Shown: piece by piece, positions 22,894-31,437 of the stretch
Numbering within the stretch: the stretch's first letter is position 1
How the letters are laid out: each line of letters starts with the position of its first letter
NCBI GenBank assembly: GCA_030148225.1
Contig: JASBTX010000003.1
Coordinates: forward strand, 1 to 64,000
Length of the DNA stretch: 64,000 bases
Direction: 5' to 3'
Origin: Paracoccaceae bacterium
Lineage (GTDB): Bacteria > Pseudomonadota > Alphaproteobacteria > Rhodobacterales > Rhodobacteraceae
Position numbers and translations under genes: made by a program
The notes under the pieces: generated by a model
Told to the model about the DNA's origin: nothing
The model's database searches: none
Seen by the model: only the letters and a program-made list of their open reading frames with translations

Positions 22894-24047
22894 CGCGCAG
22901 CCAAGAGATTCTGGAGGCGCTGATTGCCTTTCCCACCGTCTCTGCCGATCCGAACCGGGCGCTGATCGACTATGCCGCCGGGTTGCTGGAGCCGCTTGGG
23001 GCCGGGATATCGCTGATCCCGGATGCCAGCGGGGGCAAGGCCAACCTCTTTGCCACGATCGGACCGGCAGACCGGCCCGGTGTTATGCTGTCGGGCCATA
23101 CCGACGTTGTGCCGGTGGCCGATCAGGACTGGCACTATCCGCCATTTGCCCTGACCGAGCGCGACGGGCGGCTTTATGGCCGGGGGACGGCGGATATGAA
23201 GGGATTTGTCGCCGCCGCACTGGCCGCGGCGGAACGCGCGGCGGCGCGTCCCCTGACAACACCGCTGCACATTGCGCTCTCTTATGACGAAGAGGTCGGC
23301 TGTCTGGGCGTGCGGTCGCTGATCGACATGCTGGCCGATGCACCCTTTCGCCCGGCCTTCTGCATCGTGGGCGAGCCTACGGAAATGGCGGTGGGCACGG
23401 GCCACAAGGGCAAGACGGCGGCGCGGGTGCGTACCACAGGGCGTACAGGCCATTCGGCGATGGCGCCCACGGCGCTGAACGCCATCCATCTGGCCTGCGA
23501 CATGATCGCGGCGCTGCGTGGCATTCAGGATGAACTGGCGCGTAAAACAGGCGCTGATGCCGGTTTCGATATCGCCTATTCCACGCTGCATGTTGGTGAA
23601 TTATCGGGGGGAACGGCACTGAATGTCGTACCCGGATCAGCGGAATTCACGTTTGAATTCAGGAACATGCCAGACGATGATCCGCACGCGATCATTGACC
23701 GCCTGCGCGCAGAGGCGCAGCGTATCCTTACCCCGCTTTCCCCGCAATTTCCCGAGGCCGCCATCGATATCGAGATCACCAATGCCTATCCGGCGCTGGA
23801 GACCGATCAGGGCAGCGAGGTCGTGGCCTTTGTCAGGTCGCTGACCGGATCGAACCGAAGCTGCAAGCTCGCCTTCGGGACCGAGGGCGGGCTGTTTTCC
23901 GGTCAGCTGGCCATTCCCACCGTGATTTGCGGGCCGGGTTCGATGGCAGAGGGGCACCGACCGGATGAATTCATCACCATCGATCAGATGAACCGCTGCG
24001 ATGCGATGCTGGATCGGCTGATCCAGCGGCTGGAGGACGGTATCTAG
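22890..24047 (+). CDS. ArgE-like M20 deacylase
   Basis: This 385-residue protein is of the acetylornithine deacetylase/succinyl-diaminopimelate desuccinylase branch of M20. Metal ligands are visible in SGHTDVVP (about 67-74), GRGTADMKG (about 95-103), the catalytic DEEVG (about 130-134) and EP in VGEPTE (about 156). The lid domain contains the HSAMAP motif, and the C-terminal ligand His is in AEGHRPDEF. Chemically it removes an acyl group from an N-acyl amino acid using zinc. It forms a two-gene operon with the flavoprotein. Since arginine biosynthesis genes are absent here, a catabolic role is more likely than ArgE proper. Confidence 0.82.
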   Translation: MTRSQEILEALIAFPTVSADPNRALIDYAAGLLEPLGAGISLIPDASGGKANLFATIGPADRPGVMLSGHTDVVPVADQDWHYPPFALTERDGRLYGRGTADMKGFVAAALAAAERAAARPLTTPLHIALSYDEEVGCLGVRSLIDMLADAPFRPAFCIVGEPTEMAVGTGHKGKTAARVRTTGRTGHSAMAPTALNAIHLACDMIAALRGIQDELARKTGADAGFDIAYSTLHVGELSGGTALNVVPGSAEFTFEFRNMPDDDPHAIIDRLRAEAQRILTPLSPQFPEAAIDIEITNAYPALETDQGSEVVAFVRSLTGSNRSCKLAFGTEGGLFSGQLAIPTVICGPGSMAEGHRPDEFITIDQMNRCDAMLDRLIQRLEDGI

Positions 24048-24057
24048 GGGGCCCGTG

Positions 24058-24981
24058 CTAGGCCGTGCCGGGCAGGTCCCCGGCGGCAGCGCGTGCGTGG
24101 AGATGGGCGAAAAAGGCCGACACGATGCGCGATCTGTGCACGGACTGCTTGGTTGCCAGCCCCATCGTGACCGGACGCAGCCCCCCCGCCAGCGGCACGA
24201 TGGCCAGTCTTTCACCGTCGGGCGCAAGATCGGACTGCGCCCTGATATTGGCAATGCTGTAGCCAAACCCGTTGGCCACAAGGCTGCGCACGACCGACAG
24301 GCTTTGCGTGCGTTCGGTGATGTTGGGGCGCAGCCCGGCCTCGTGAAACAGCGACAGGAAATAGTCGCGGCTGAGCGGCATATCCAGAAGCACCAGCGCC
24401 TCGGCGGCGATCTCGCTCAGATCAATCTCGTGCCGCGTGGCCAGCGGGTGGTCAGATGGCAGCATCACCGATGGCGACAGCGAGATCAGCCGTTCGAACA
24501 GGATATCCTTGGGTATTTCAATGTCATAAGTGATGGCCACATCGATTTCAGCCCGCCCGAGCATCCGCAGGAGATCGGCCTGATTCCCCTCGGCCAGGGT
24601 GACATCGGCATCGGGGTTTTCGGCCTGAAACGAGCGGCGCACCGAGGCGCTGATCAGGGGTGCCAAGGTGGTCAGCGCCCCCACCGCCAGCGGCCCGCGC
24701 GCGCGCTGGGTGATATCGCTGGCCAGATCGTTCAGCGCCGCCGCGCTGTCGAGTATCTGCCGCGCCGCGTTAAAGAGCCGCCGCCCCCCCGGTGTCAGCG
24801 AAAGACCCTGCGCATGATGGCGCACGAATATCTGGATGCCGAAATGCGCCTCGAGCTGGCTGATCGCCGACGAGATCGAGGGCGAGGAAACGTTCAGCCG
24901 GTCCGCCGCAAGTGCGATGGTTCCCGCATCACCGACGGCGACGAGATATTCAAGCTGGCGAAAGGTAAAACGCAGGGGCAT
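24058..24981 (-). CDS. LysR-family transcriptional regulator
   Basis: This 307-residue LTTR has the N-terminal winged HTH at residues about 3-62 (FTFRQLEYLVAVGDAGTIAL, then AADRLNVSSPSISSAISQLE). A linker helix follows, then a two-lobe periplasmic-binding-type effector domain (about 90-295). It ends 10 bp from the ArgE-like gene (convergent) and is transcribed in the same direction as the Rieske oxygenase genes upstream of it. It is therefore probably their regulator or the last gene of their operon. The inducer cannot be read from the sequence. Confidence 0.9.
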   Translation of the reverse strand: MPLRFTFRQLEYLVAVGDAGTIALAADRLNVSSPSISSAISQLEAHFGIQIFVRHHAQGLSLTPGGRRLFNAARQILDSAAALNDLASDITQRARGPLAVGALTTLAPLISASVRRSFQAENPDADVTLAEGNQADLLRMLGRAEIDVAITYDIEIPKDILFERLISLSPSVMLPSDHPLATRHEIDLSEIAAEALVLLDMPLSRDYFLSLFHEAGLRPNITERTQSLSVVRSLVANGFGYSIANIRAQSDLAPDGERLAIVPLAGGLRPVTMGLATKQSVHRSRIVSAFFAHLHARAAAGDLPGTA

Positions 24982-25047
24982 TCGGCTAGATTGCGTGCGC
25001 CGCCGGGCAAATCAAGCCCGCAATCGGATTGAGCGTGACGAAGCGGC

Positions 25048-26184
25048 CTAGATTTGGCCGGCAAGCCAGGTCTGGAAATCGCGGACCGTGCCTTCGTAAT
25101 CGTCACCGGCCAGCGGCCCGCCCGTGGCGTGGACCGAATTCAGCGCCTGTTGCATGGCCTCCAGTTTTTCGCGGTCCTCGCGGTTGACCTCTTCCCAGAG
25201 GGCAATGCGCGCGGCGATCGTTTCATCGTCCAGATCATCGCCATGAACCGACATCGTCCAGCGCACCCGCACCGCGCCCGGCCCCTGCGGAAAAAGCGAA
25301 AGCGAGACAAGCAGCGAGGCAGCGATGCTGGCGACCTGCGCCGGAAAGACGGCAAAGAGCGTCGAGCGGTGTCGCGCGTCATCATCGAGCCCCGGCGCGC
25401 CCATCCCGCGCGACGGGATATCGCGCGGATAGTTGGCAAAATAGCTGGTAAAGCCGGGGCCGTTCGGGCCCTTGCGGCTTAGCCCGGTGGGGGTATAGCC
25501 ATGCAGCGTTTCGGGATGCACCACCGAGAGGTGATACCCCTCCATGAAATTTTCGACGAGACATTTCCAGTTGGTCTGCCAGACCTCGGTCGCGGCATGC
25601 ACGATGCGATAGGCCTCGGGCGCGTAAGGCGAGATCAGGTCGCCAAGCCCGGTAAGTGCGGCGTCCAGATCGGGCGGGTTCGCGGCAAGGCTGACATAGA
25701 CAAACCCGAAGCGTTCGGCGGTTTCGAATTCCGGCAGACGGCAGGAGGCGGCGTCGAAATCCGCGTTCTTCATGCGCGCCGCGCGCATCAGCGCCCCGTC
25801 AGTGCCATAGGTCCATGCATGATAGGGGCAGACAAAGCGGCTCGAGTTGCCCTGCCCCTGCACGAGCGGCATGCCCCGATGGCGGCAGACATTAGAGAGC
25901 GCCCTGATCCGGGTATCATCGCGCACCAGGATCAACGGCTCTCCCATCAGCTCCAGCGTCAGGAAATCGCCCGCATGCGGCAACTCGTCGGCGCGGGCAA
26001 GGCAATACCAGCCATCGGCGAGCGGGCCGTTGCACTCTTCTTCGAAAAAGGCCGGATCGGTGTAGAACCTGCCTGCAAGGCCCCAGGGCGCGTCCTCCGG
26101 CCTGCCCGCGAGGGCCTGCAATTCGGCGCGCATGGCCTGAACGTCAGTGCCCGACATCATGACTTTTGACTGAGCCTTACTCAT
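25048..26184 (-). CDS. Rieske non-heme iron oxygenase, alpha subunit (first of two)
   Basis: This 378-residue protein binds a [2Fe-2S] cluster through Cys100-x-His102 (CRHRG) and Cys119-x2-His122 (CPYHAW). The catalytic domain shows NWKCLVENFMEGYHLSVVH, which supplies the mononuclear iron His residues and the bridging acidic region. The family hydroxylates or demethylates aromatic and quaternary-amine substrates with electrons from a separate reductase, and no reductase gene is visible nearby. The start at 26184 (MSKAQSKV) overlaps the stop of the DUF1028 gene by 8 bp. The longer frame to 26289 lies within that gene. The resemblance to GbcA/CntA/stachydrine-demethylase-type enzymes is general only. 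Confidence 0.88.
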   Translation of the reverse strand: MSKAQSKVMMSGTDVQAMRAELQALAGRPEDAPWGLAGRFYTDPAFFEEECNGPLADGWYCLARADELPHAGDFLTLELMGEPLILVRDDTRIRALSNVCRHRGMPLVQGQGNSSRFVCPYHAWTYGTDGALMRAARMKNADFDAASCRLPEFETAERFGFVYVSLAANPPDLDAALTGLGDLISPYAPEAYRIVHAATEVWQTNWKCLVENFMEGYHLSVVHPETLHGYTPTGLSRKGPNGPGFTSYFANYPRDIPSRGMGAPGLDDDARHRSTLFAVFPAQVASIAASLLVSLSLFPQGPGAVRVRWTMSVHGDDLDDETIAARIALWEEVNREDREKLEAMQQALNSVHATGGPLAGDDYEGTVRDFQTWLAGQI

Positions 26185-26851
26185 CACCCGGTACCCCGTA
26201 TGACGGCGCACCGCCCGGATCGAGTGCGCGTTGAACATAGGCCGCGCATTGCGGCTTGTAGACATCCCATGCGCGGGCCACGGCCTCAACCGGGCAATCT
26301 TCGCTCCAGTCGCATCTGAGATCGACCAAGGGCCAACTTAGCCGGTCGGCGACCTGCATGCCCGCCGAGTGGACCGGGCCGGCCTCACCCCCTGCTGCCA
26401 GCCCCGCGCGCAGCGCGGCGATCAGCCGGTCACCCAGATGGCCAGTGGACGCGCCAAAGGCCTTGACAATCGCCGTCGGCACCCCGTCATGCGCCAGAAG
26501 GTTGCCCGCCGCTGCCACATCCGGCCCGCTGGCATCGGCCCAGATCCCCAGCGCCTCGGGCCCGGAATGGATGGCGGTGCGGCCGGCACTGTCCACTGCG
26601 AGGATCTGGCGATAGGCCATGTGGGAACCGGTATCGCGTATCCGCGCCACTGCCCCGGCGGCGTCAAGACCGTCCTGCAGGCAATCCAGTGTTGCCGGTC
26701 CGAGCGACGGGTCGGTGACATTCTGACTGGCCACAGCGCCGATGCCAGCGCGGGTGTATGAACAACGCGCAGCAACCGCCGGAGAAGACGAGGAAATTGC
26801 CACCCCGAACATACCGGTCTCGGCGCAGCGGGCCACAAGCGAGAACGTCAT
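26177..26851 (-). CDS. DUF1028-family protein
   Basis: This 224-residue protein is of the DUF1028 family, which has an Ntn-hydrolase-like fold. The start MTFSLVARCAETGMFGVAIS is the family signature, followed by GIGAVASQ and later GNLLAHDGV. Members are commonly found beside RidA, M20 hydrolases and amino-acid catabolic genes and are suspected amidases. Here it lies between RidA and a Rieske oxygenase gene, overlapping both (4 and 8 bp). The active nucleophile and substrate are not known. Confidence 0.85.
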   Translation of the reverse strand: MTFSLVARCAETGMFGVAISSSSPAVAARCSYTRAGIGAVASQNVTDPSLGPATLDCLQDGLDAAGAVARIRDTGSHMAYRQILAVDSAGRTAIHSGPEALGIWADASGPDVAAAGNLLAHDGVPTAIVKAFGASTGHLGDRLIAALRAGLAAGGEAGPVHSAGMQVADRLSWPLVDLRCDWSEDCPVEAVARAWDVYKPQCAAYVQRALDPGGAPSYGVPGDE

Positions 26852-27264
26852 TCGGGGATCACGGCGGTGGCGTCGATTTCAACCAGCCACTCGGGCCGCG
26901 CCAGCGCCTGCACGACCAGCCCGGTCGAGACAGGGTGCACGCCGCGAATATATTCGCCCATGGTCCGGTAGACGGCCTCGCGGTGGCGGATATCGGTGAT
27001 ATAGACCACCACCTTGACCAGATGCTCCATGCGGCCGCCGGCCTCTTCGATCAGCTGACGGATATTCTGCATGACCTTGTGAGTCTGCTCCACCGGGTCG
27101 TTGCTGTCGATATTGGCCGCATCGTCAAGGTTCTGCGGACATTGTCCGCGCATCCAGACCGTGCTGCCACCGCGCGTGACCACCGCCTGACACAGATCAT
27201 TGTCGAGATTCTGTTCGGGATAGGTGTCCTGCGTATTGAACTTGCGGATACGTCTGTGGGCCAT
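26848..27264 (-). CDS. RidA-family (YjgF/Rid) protein
   Basis: This 138-residue Rid-family protein hydrolyses reactive enamine/imine intermediates to ketones plus ammonia, or in catabolic operons acts as a specialised deaminase. Family marks are STVWMRGQ, VMQNIRQLIEEAGG near the middle, VVVYITDI and the C-terminal ALARPEWLVEIDATAV. The conserved Arg of the active site appears as ALARPE (about residue 125), where archetypal RidA has R-x-P. The ATG at 27264 has AAGGAA before it; the frame to 27429 would overlap the upstream gene. Its presence suggests that a nitrogen-bearing intermediate arises in this pathway. Confidence 0.88.
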   Translation of the reverse strand: MAHRRIRKFNTQDTYPEQNLDNDLCQAVVTRGGSTVWMRGQCPQNLDDAANIDSNDPVEQTHKVMQNIRQLIEEAGGRMEHLVKVVVYITDIRHREAVYRTMGEYIRGVHPVSTGLVVQALARPEWLVEIDATAVIPE

Positions 27265-27289
27265 CTGTCGGTTCCTTGCGCCTTGGGAT

Positions 27290-28411
27290 TCAGCCGGGCT
27301 GAACGCGGGCGTTAATGTACTGGGCAAAATCGTAATTCGGCCGTTCAAGATGCGAGAGGTGCCCCGGTGCCGCCACTTGCGAACAGAGGCCGCGGTAAAC
27401 CTTTTCGGTGCAGCCCTTATCCTCGACATTCACCTCGTCCAGCAGGGTCTTGAGCTGGGCGAAATGTTTCTGCGCCCCGGGGTCGTTGACGTAATCGGGC
27501 GACATGCCGCCGCCAAAGCCGATACGCACCTGACCGACGCCATGGGGATGCAATGTCAGATACCAGAAATAGCCGGGTGTCAGCGTGATCAGCAGGCTGG
27601 GATAAAGCGCCAGCAGATAGGTCATGCGCCGACGCTCGCCCTTCAGCCGTGTGTTTTCGGGATGGGCCAGCGCGATCTGCAGCTGATCATCCTTGAGAAT
27701 GGTGTGATAATTGAACGCCTCTTCACCCGGTGGGCAGATCATTTCCTCGAGCTTGGAGAGACCGCCAATCGTACCCGCGTGGCAGACCGGCAGGTGATAG
27801 CTCTCCATGAAATTCTCGGCCAGCACCTTCCAGTTCGTGTCCCAGATATGGGTTTCAAAGAAGGTCTCGGTATAGGCGCCCATGTCGTAATCGCCGACCA
27901 GTTCCTCGACCCGGCCCAGCCGGTTGGCCACCGTGTCGGCATCCGGGTTCAGCGTCACGAACACCCAGCCCAGCCATTCCTCGCACCTGACGGATGGCAG
28001 TTTGTAGTCATCCTTGCAGAAGCCGCTGTTCAGCGTCATTGCCGGTGCCCCGCGCAACCGGCCATCCAGATTATAGGTCCAGGCGTGATAGGGGCAGACG
28101 ATGGCGCGGGTCGTCCCCCGCCCCTCGAGCAGCGTTGACATCCGGTGCAGGCAGACATTCGACATCGCCCTGAGCGTACCGTCATTGTCGCGCAGCACCA
28201 CAATCGGCTGCCCGGCAAGGTCCATGGTGACATAGTCACCGGCACCCGACAGCGCCGAGGCACGGCCCACGCAGAACCAGTCCTGCGCGAATATCCCCTC
28301 AAGCTCGCGCTTAAGAAACGCCTCGGACGTATAGACCGACGGCGGCATGGCGCGCGCGCGTTCAAAAGGAACGGCGACGTTTTCCTGAAGCTCTTCCAGC
28401 GCGTCTTTCAT
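27290..28411 (-). CDS. Rieske non-heme iron oxygenase, alpha subunit (second)
   Basis: This 373-residue Rieske oxygenase has cluster ligands Cys87-x-His89 (NVCLHRM) and Cys106-x2-His109 (CPYHAW) and a catalytic-site stretch NWKVLAENFMESYHLPVCH. It is clearly related to, but different from, the neighbour at 25048, so the operon makes two oxygenases or two alpha-type chains. The start at 28411 has GGAG at 6 nt; the frame to 28510 lacks one. It heads the minus-strand row Rieske2-RidA-DUF1028-Rieske1 and follows the IclR gene with 162 bp between, where a promoter is likely. Confidence 0.88.
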   Translation of the reverse strand: MKDALEELQENVAVPFERARAMPPSVYTSEAFLKRELEGIFAQDWFCVGRASALSGAGDYVTMDLAGQPIVVLRDNDGTLRAMSNVCLHRMSTLLEGRGTTRAIVCPYHAWTYNLDGRLRGAPAMTLNSGFCKDDYKLPSVRCEEWLGWVFVTLNPDADTVANRLGRVEELVGDYDMGAYTETFFETHIWDTNWKVLAENFMESYHLPVCHAGTIGGLSKLEEMICPPGEEAFNYHTILKDDQLQIALAHPENTRLKGERRRMTYLLALYPSLLITLTPGYFWYLTLHPHGVGQVRIGFGGGMSPDYVNDPGAQKHFAQLKTLLDEVNVEDKGCTEKVYRGLCSQVAAPGHLSHLERPNYDFAQYINARVQPG

Positions 28412-28573
28412 ATCATGCTCCGCTGCGGCCAATGGCTGAATGTTATCGAGAAAGCGCCCGCAGGCAACTCCTGTTACGTCTGACGAAAGCATGGGGCCGG
28501 TAAAGCACATCCTGTCACAGACCTGATTTGGACAAGGCTAAGCAGCGCAACGCCGCGCCCCATGGGTGCTGAT

Positions 28574-29338
28574 CTAATGCGCCAGTTCGCGGCGGCAGCG
28601 ATGGATCGCAGCGGCCAGATTTTCGCGAATGCGGTCAAAGCGGGTGCTGGGCACCGGGACCGAGATGGCAAAGACATCGCCGCCCTGGTCGCGGATGGCA
28701 AAACCCAGCGCCGAAATCCCCTCGGTATGCTCATTCTCGTCCTTGGCGAGTGCGCCGTTGCGGATGCTTTCGACATCGGCCAGAATCTCTGAAAGCGCCC
28801 GGCCCTGCCCGTCGCCACGCTCATGTTCGGCAGCGATCAGCGCAACCGCCTCGGTCGGGTCCAGACAGGCCAGCGCGGCCTTGCCATTGGCGGTCGTCGT
28901 CAGCGGAAAGGCCTCGCCGATGCTGGAAACCGTCCTCAGGCGCTGGCTGCCGACGATCTGGTCGATAAAGAGCATCTTGCCGCCCTCCATCATCGCGAGA
29001 TCAACGGTTTCGCCGGTCTGTTCGGACAGGGATTTCATGATCGGGCGCAGCCTGTCGCGGGTATCGGCGACGGTGGCCTGTGCCAGCGACTGGATCTCGG
29101 GCCCGAGCCTGATTCCCCCATAGCCCTTGTCAGAGGAGATAAACCCCTCGACCGTCAGGGCGGCGACGATGCGCTGTACCGTAGAGCGGGGCAAATCCAC
29201 GCGGCGTGCGATCTGACCCAGACTCAGCCCGCCGCTGTCTTCACCCAGCAGGCGCAGAATGTCGGCAGCCCGTGAAATCACCTGAATGCGTTGATTTTTA
29301 TGACTTTCCTGTCCGTCCACCTGACCTTTTCCGACCAT
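28574..29338 (-). CDS. IclR-family transcriptional regulator
   Basis: This 254-residue regulator has an N-terminal winged HTH (about residues 20-80: VISRAADILRLLGED, then LSLGQIARRVDLPRSTVQRI). The C-terminal IclR effector domain (about 90-254) contains TANGKAALA and a closing FAISVPVPSTRF. IclR proteins respond to small aromatic or carboxylic acids. The gene is divergent from the cyclase-cupin-SDR-3HCDH-ABC operon (29461 onward), and the shared 122-bp gap is the obvious place for its operator. It precedes the Rieske row in the same direction, so it could control both halves of the locus. Confidence 0.92.
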   Translation of the reverse strand: MVGKGQVDGQESHKNQRIQVISRAADILRLLGEDSGGLSLGQIARRVDLPRSTVQRIVAALTVEGFISSDKGYGGIRLGPEIQSLAQATVADTRDRLRPIMKSLSEQTGETVDLAMMEGGKMLFIDQIVGSQRLRTVSSIGEAFPLTTTANGKAALACLDPTEAVALIAAEHERGDGQGRALSEILADVESIRNGALAKDENEHTEGISALGFAIRDQGGDVFAISVPVPSTRFDRIRENLAAAIHRCRRELAH

Positions 29339-29460
29339 CTGCGCCGCTGTTTTCCGTGGCTTTACGGTAATTCAACGCCGAGTTCAAATCAACTATTGAC
29401 CGTATTATGATACATATGCACCATGATGTGAGACACCATCACGCCGTTGGGGAGGACCGC

Positions 29461-30300
29461 ATGACCGTCACCATTCGAGGGATCGAATTTCAGGAAAACG
29501 ACAACAATGATATGGGGCTGGAGTTTGTGAACCTGAGCCATCGCTATGGCTTTCAGTGTCCGAACTGGCCCTATTTCAAGGATGTCCAGATCGACCGCAA
29601 GCACTACATGGCGAAATCCGGTGTGCTGAGCCAGACGATCACCACCACCATGCATGTCACGACCCATATCGACGCGCCCGCGCATGTGGTGCAGGGCACG
29701 CCCTTTATCGACGAGGTACCGCTGCCGCATTTCTTTGGCTCGGGCCTAGTTGTGAACGTGCCCAAGGAGAAATGGGAACAGATTACCGCGGACGATCTGG
29801 AAAAGGCCTGCGGCCATGCCATCCGCCCAAATGACGTGCTGATCATCAATACCGGCTGGCACAAGCGGTACGAGGATGGCGATTATTTTGCTTATTGTCC
29901 GGGTCTGGTGCCGTCGGCTGCCGACTGGATGGTCGACAAGCAGATCAAGGTCGTGGGTCACGACACGCAGGCCAATGATCATCCGCTGGCCACTGCCATC
30001 GGCCCCCAGCGCAACGGCCCCATCCTGCCGCATCTTGAGCAGGAATATCTGGAATGGTCCGGCGGCACCCCGTGGGAGGTTGACTTCCCCGAATGGGAGC
30101 CGGTGCACAATACGCTGTTTTCGAACGGTATTCTGGGCATTGAAAACGTGGGCGGCGATCTGGACCGCGTCACCGGCAAGCGCGTAACCTTCGCGTTTTT
30201 CCCGTGGAACTGGGACCGGGGCGATGGCTGCATCATCCGGCTGGTGGCGATGATGGACCCGAACCAAGGCTACCGGATCGAGGCAGGAGCGGCATTCTGA
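29461..30300 (+). CDS. Metal-dependent cyclase-family hydrolase (PF04199 type)
   Basis: This 279-residue protein is of the cyclase family, which includes kynurenine formamidase and isatin hydrolase. The signature is visible as THIDAPAH (about residues 71-78), which supplies the His-x-x-x-Asp-x-x-x-His type Mn/Zn ligands. NTGWHKRY and VGHDTQANDHP follow later, as in the isatin-hydrolase branch. It probably hydrolyses a cyclic amide or related ring. The start at 29461 is preceded by GGGGAGG at short spacing. It is the first gene of a nine-gene co-directional row and its stop overlaps the cupin start by one base. Confidence 0.83.
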   Translation: MTVTIRGIEFQENDNNDMGLEFVNLSHRYGFQCPNWPYFKDVQIDRKHYMAKSGVLSQTITTTMHVTTHIDAPAHVVQGTPFIDEVPLPHFFGSGLVVNVPKEKWEQITADDLEKACGHAIRPNDVLIINTGWHKRYEDGDYFAYCPGLVPSAADWMVDKQIKVVGHDTQANDHPLATAIGPQRNGPILPHLEQEYLEWSGGTPWEVDFPEWEPVHNTLFSNGILGIENVGGDLDRVTGKRVTFAFFPWNWDRGDGCIIRLVAMMDPNQGYRIEAGAAF

Positions 30301-30653
30301 TGCTGATCAAGCGCTTTGGCGAGGCCACGCCTTATGAGGCGCCCAATCATTGGGGGGTTGTGGGGCTGAGATTGCAGGGGTTCGAGGATGGCGGGCCGGA
30401 GAACCAGTGGATCGGCTATTCCCAGTTCCTGCCCGGCGGCGGCGCCGGGCCGGATTCGACCCCGTTCGAAAAGGTCTATGTCGTGCTCGACGGCGAAATG
30501 ACCATCGAATGGGATGGCCGGACCGAGGTTCTGGGACCCATGGACAGTTGCACCATCCCCCCCGGTCAGGAACGCCGGATCGAGAACCGATCCAACCATG
30601 TCTGCAAAATGCTGGTCGTGATCCCCTACCCGCCCGGAGGACGCCCCCAATGA
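30300..30653 (+). CDS. Small cupin-domain protein
   Basis: This 117-residue single-domain cupin has cupin motif 1 around residues 45-65 (PFEKVYVVLDGEMTIEWDG) and motif 2 around 75-95 (DSCTIPPGQERRIENRS). Several usual His ligands are missing: the G-x5-H-x-H-x3-E motif shows no H-x-H. It may therefore bind metal weakly or act non-enzymatically. It is coupled on both sides (TGATG with the cyclase gene, ATGA with the SDR gene). The role in the pathway is unknown. Confidence 0.78.
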   Translation: MLIKRFGEATPYEAPNHWGVVGLRLQGFEDGGPENQWIGYSQFLPGGGAGPDSTPFEKVYVVLDGEMTIEWDGRTEVLGPMDSCTIPPGQERRIENRSNHVCKMLVVIPYPPGGRPQ

Positions 30654-31435
30654 GCCTGTCCAACCCACATGCGATGTTTGATGTGACCGGCAAGGTCGCG
30701 CTGATCACCGGGGCCTCGGGCGCCTTTGGGGCGGTCGCGGCGGAATGCCTGTCGAGCGCGGGCTGCAAGGTCGTGCTGGCGGCGGGAAACAGCGATGCCA
30801 TGGCCGACGTCGCGGCGCGCTGTCCGGGTGAGACGCACCAGATCAACGCCCGCCCCGACAGCGAGGCCGCCTGTCAGGCGCTGGTTGACGAAACTGTCGC
30901 GACATTTGGCAGGCTCGACATTCTGGTGGTGGCATCGGGCATGAACAAGGTCGCCAAGATCACAGAGATGGCGCCGGATACCTTTGCCGATGTCATGGAC
31001 GCCAATGTGACCCAAAGCTGGCTGATGGCCCGCGCCGTGACCGCGCAGATGACCGCACAGGGCGACGGCGGGAAAATCGTGCTCATGTCATCGGCGCGGG
31101 GTCTTCTGGGCCATCCGGCAGGCTATACCGCCTATTGCGCGTCAAAGGCGGCGGTTGACGGCATTACCAAGGCGCTGGGCTGCGAGTTGGGGCCGACGGG
31201 GATTACCGTCAATGCCATCGCGCCGACGGTCTTTCGCTCTCCGCTCACAGCGTGGATGTTCGAGGATAGCGAGAATGCCAAGGCCGTACGCACAGGGTTT
31301 CTGTCGCGCGTTCCCAAGGGTCGTCTGGGCGAGCCCGAGGATCTGGCCGGGCCGCTCCTTTTTCTGGCTTCGCGCGCTTCGGACTTCTACACCGGGCATA
31401 TCCTTTATGCCGACGGCGGATACACGGCGGGCTGA
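30650..31435 (+). CDS. Short-chain dehydrogenase/reductase
   Basis: This 261-residue classical SDR has the NAD(P) motif TGASGAFG (about 20-27) and a VVASGMNK stretch in place of NNAG. The catalytic Ser lies in VLMSSARG, with Tyr-x3-Lys in YTAYCASKAAVDG (about 160-172), and the C-terminus is typical (FYTGHILYADGGYTAG). It probably oxidises an alcohol or reduces a carbonyl intermediate. The start at 30650 overlaps the cupin stop. It is followed 2 bp later by a 3-hydroxyacyl-CoA-dehydrogenase-like gene, so two consecutive dehydrogenation steps are plausible. Confidence 0.9.
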   Translation: MSLSNPHAMFDVTGKVALITGASGAFGAVAAECLSSAGCKVVLAAGNSDAMADVAARCPGETHQINARPDSEAACQALVDETVATFGRLDILVVASGMNKVAKITEMAPDTFADVMDANVTQSWLMARAVTAQMTAQGDGGKIVLMSSARGLLGHPAGYTAYCASKAAVDGITKALGCELGPTGITVNAIAPTVFRSPLTAWMFEDSENAKAVRTGFLSRVPKGRLGEPEDLAGPLLFLASRASDFYTGHILYADGGYTAG

Positions 31436-31437
31436 GG

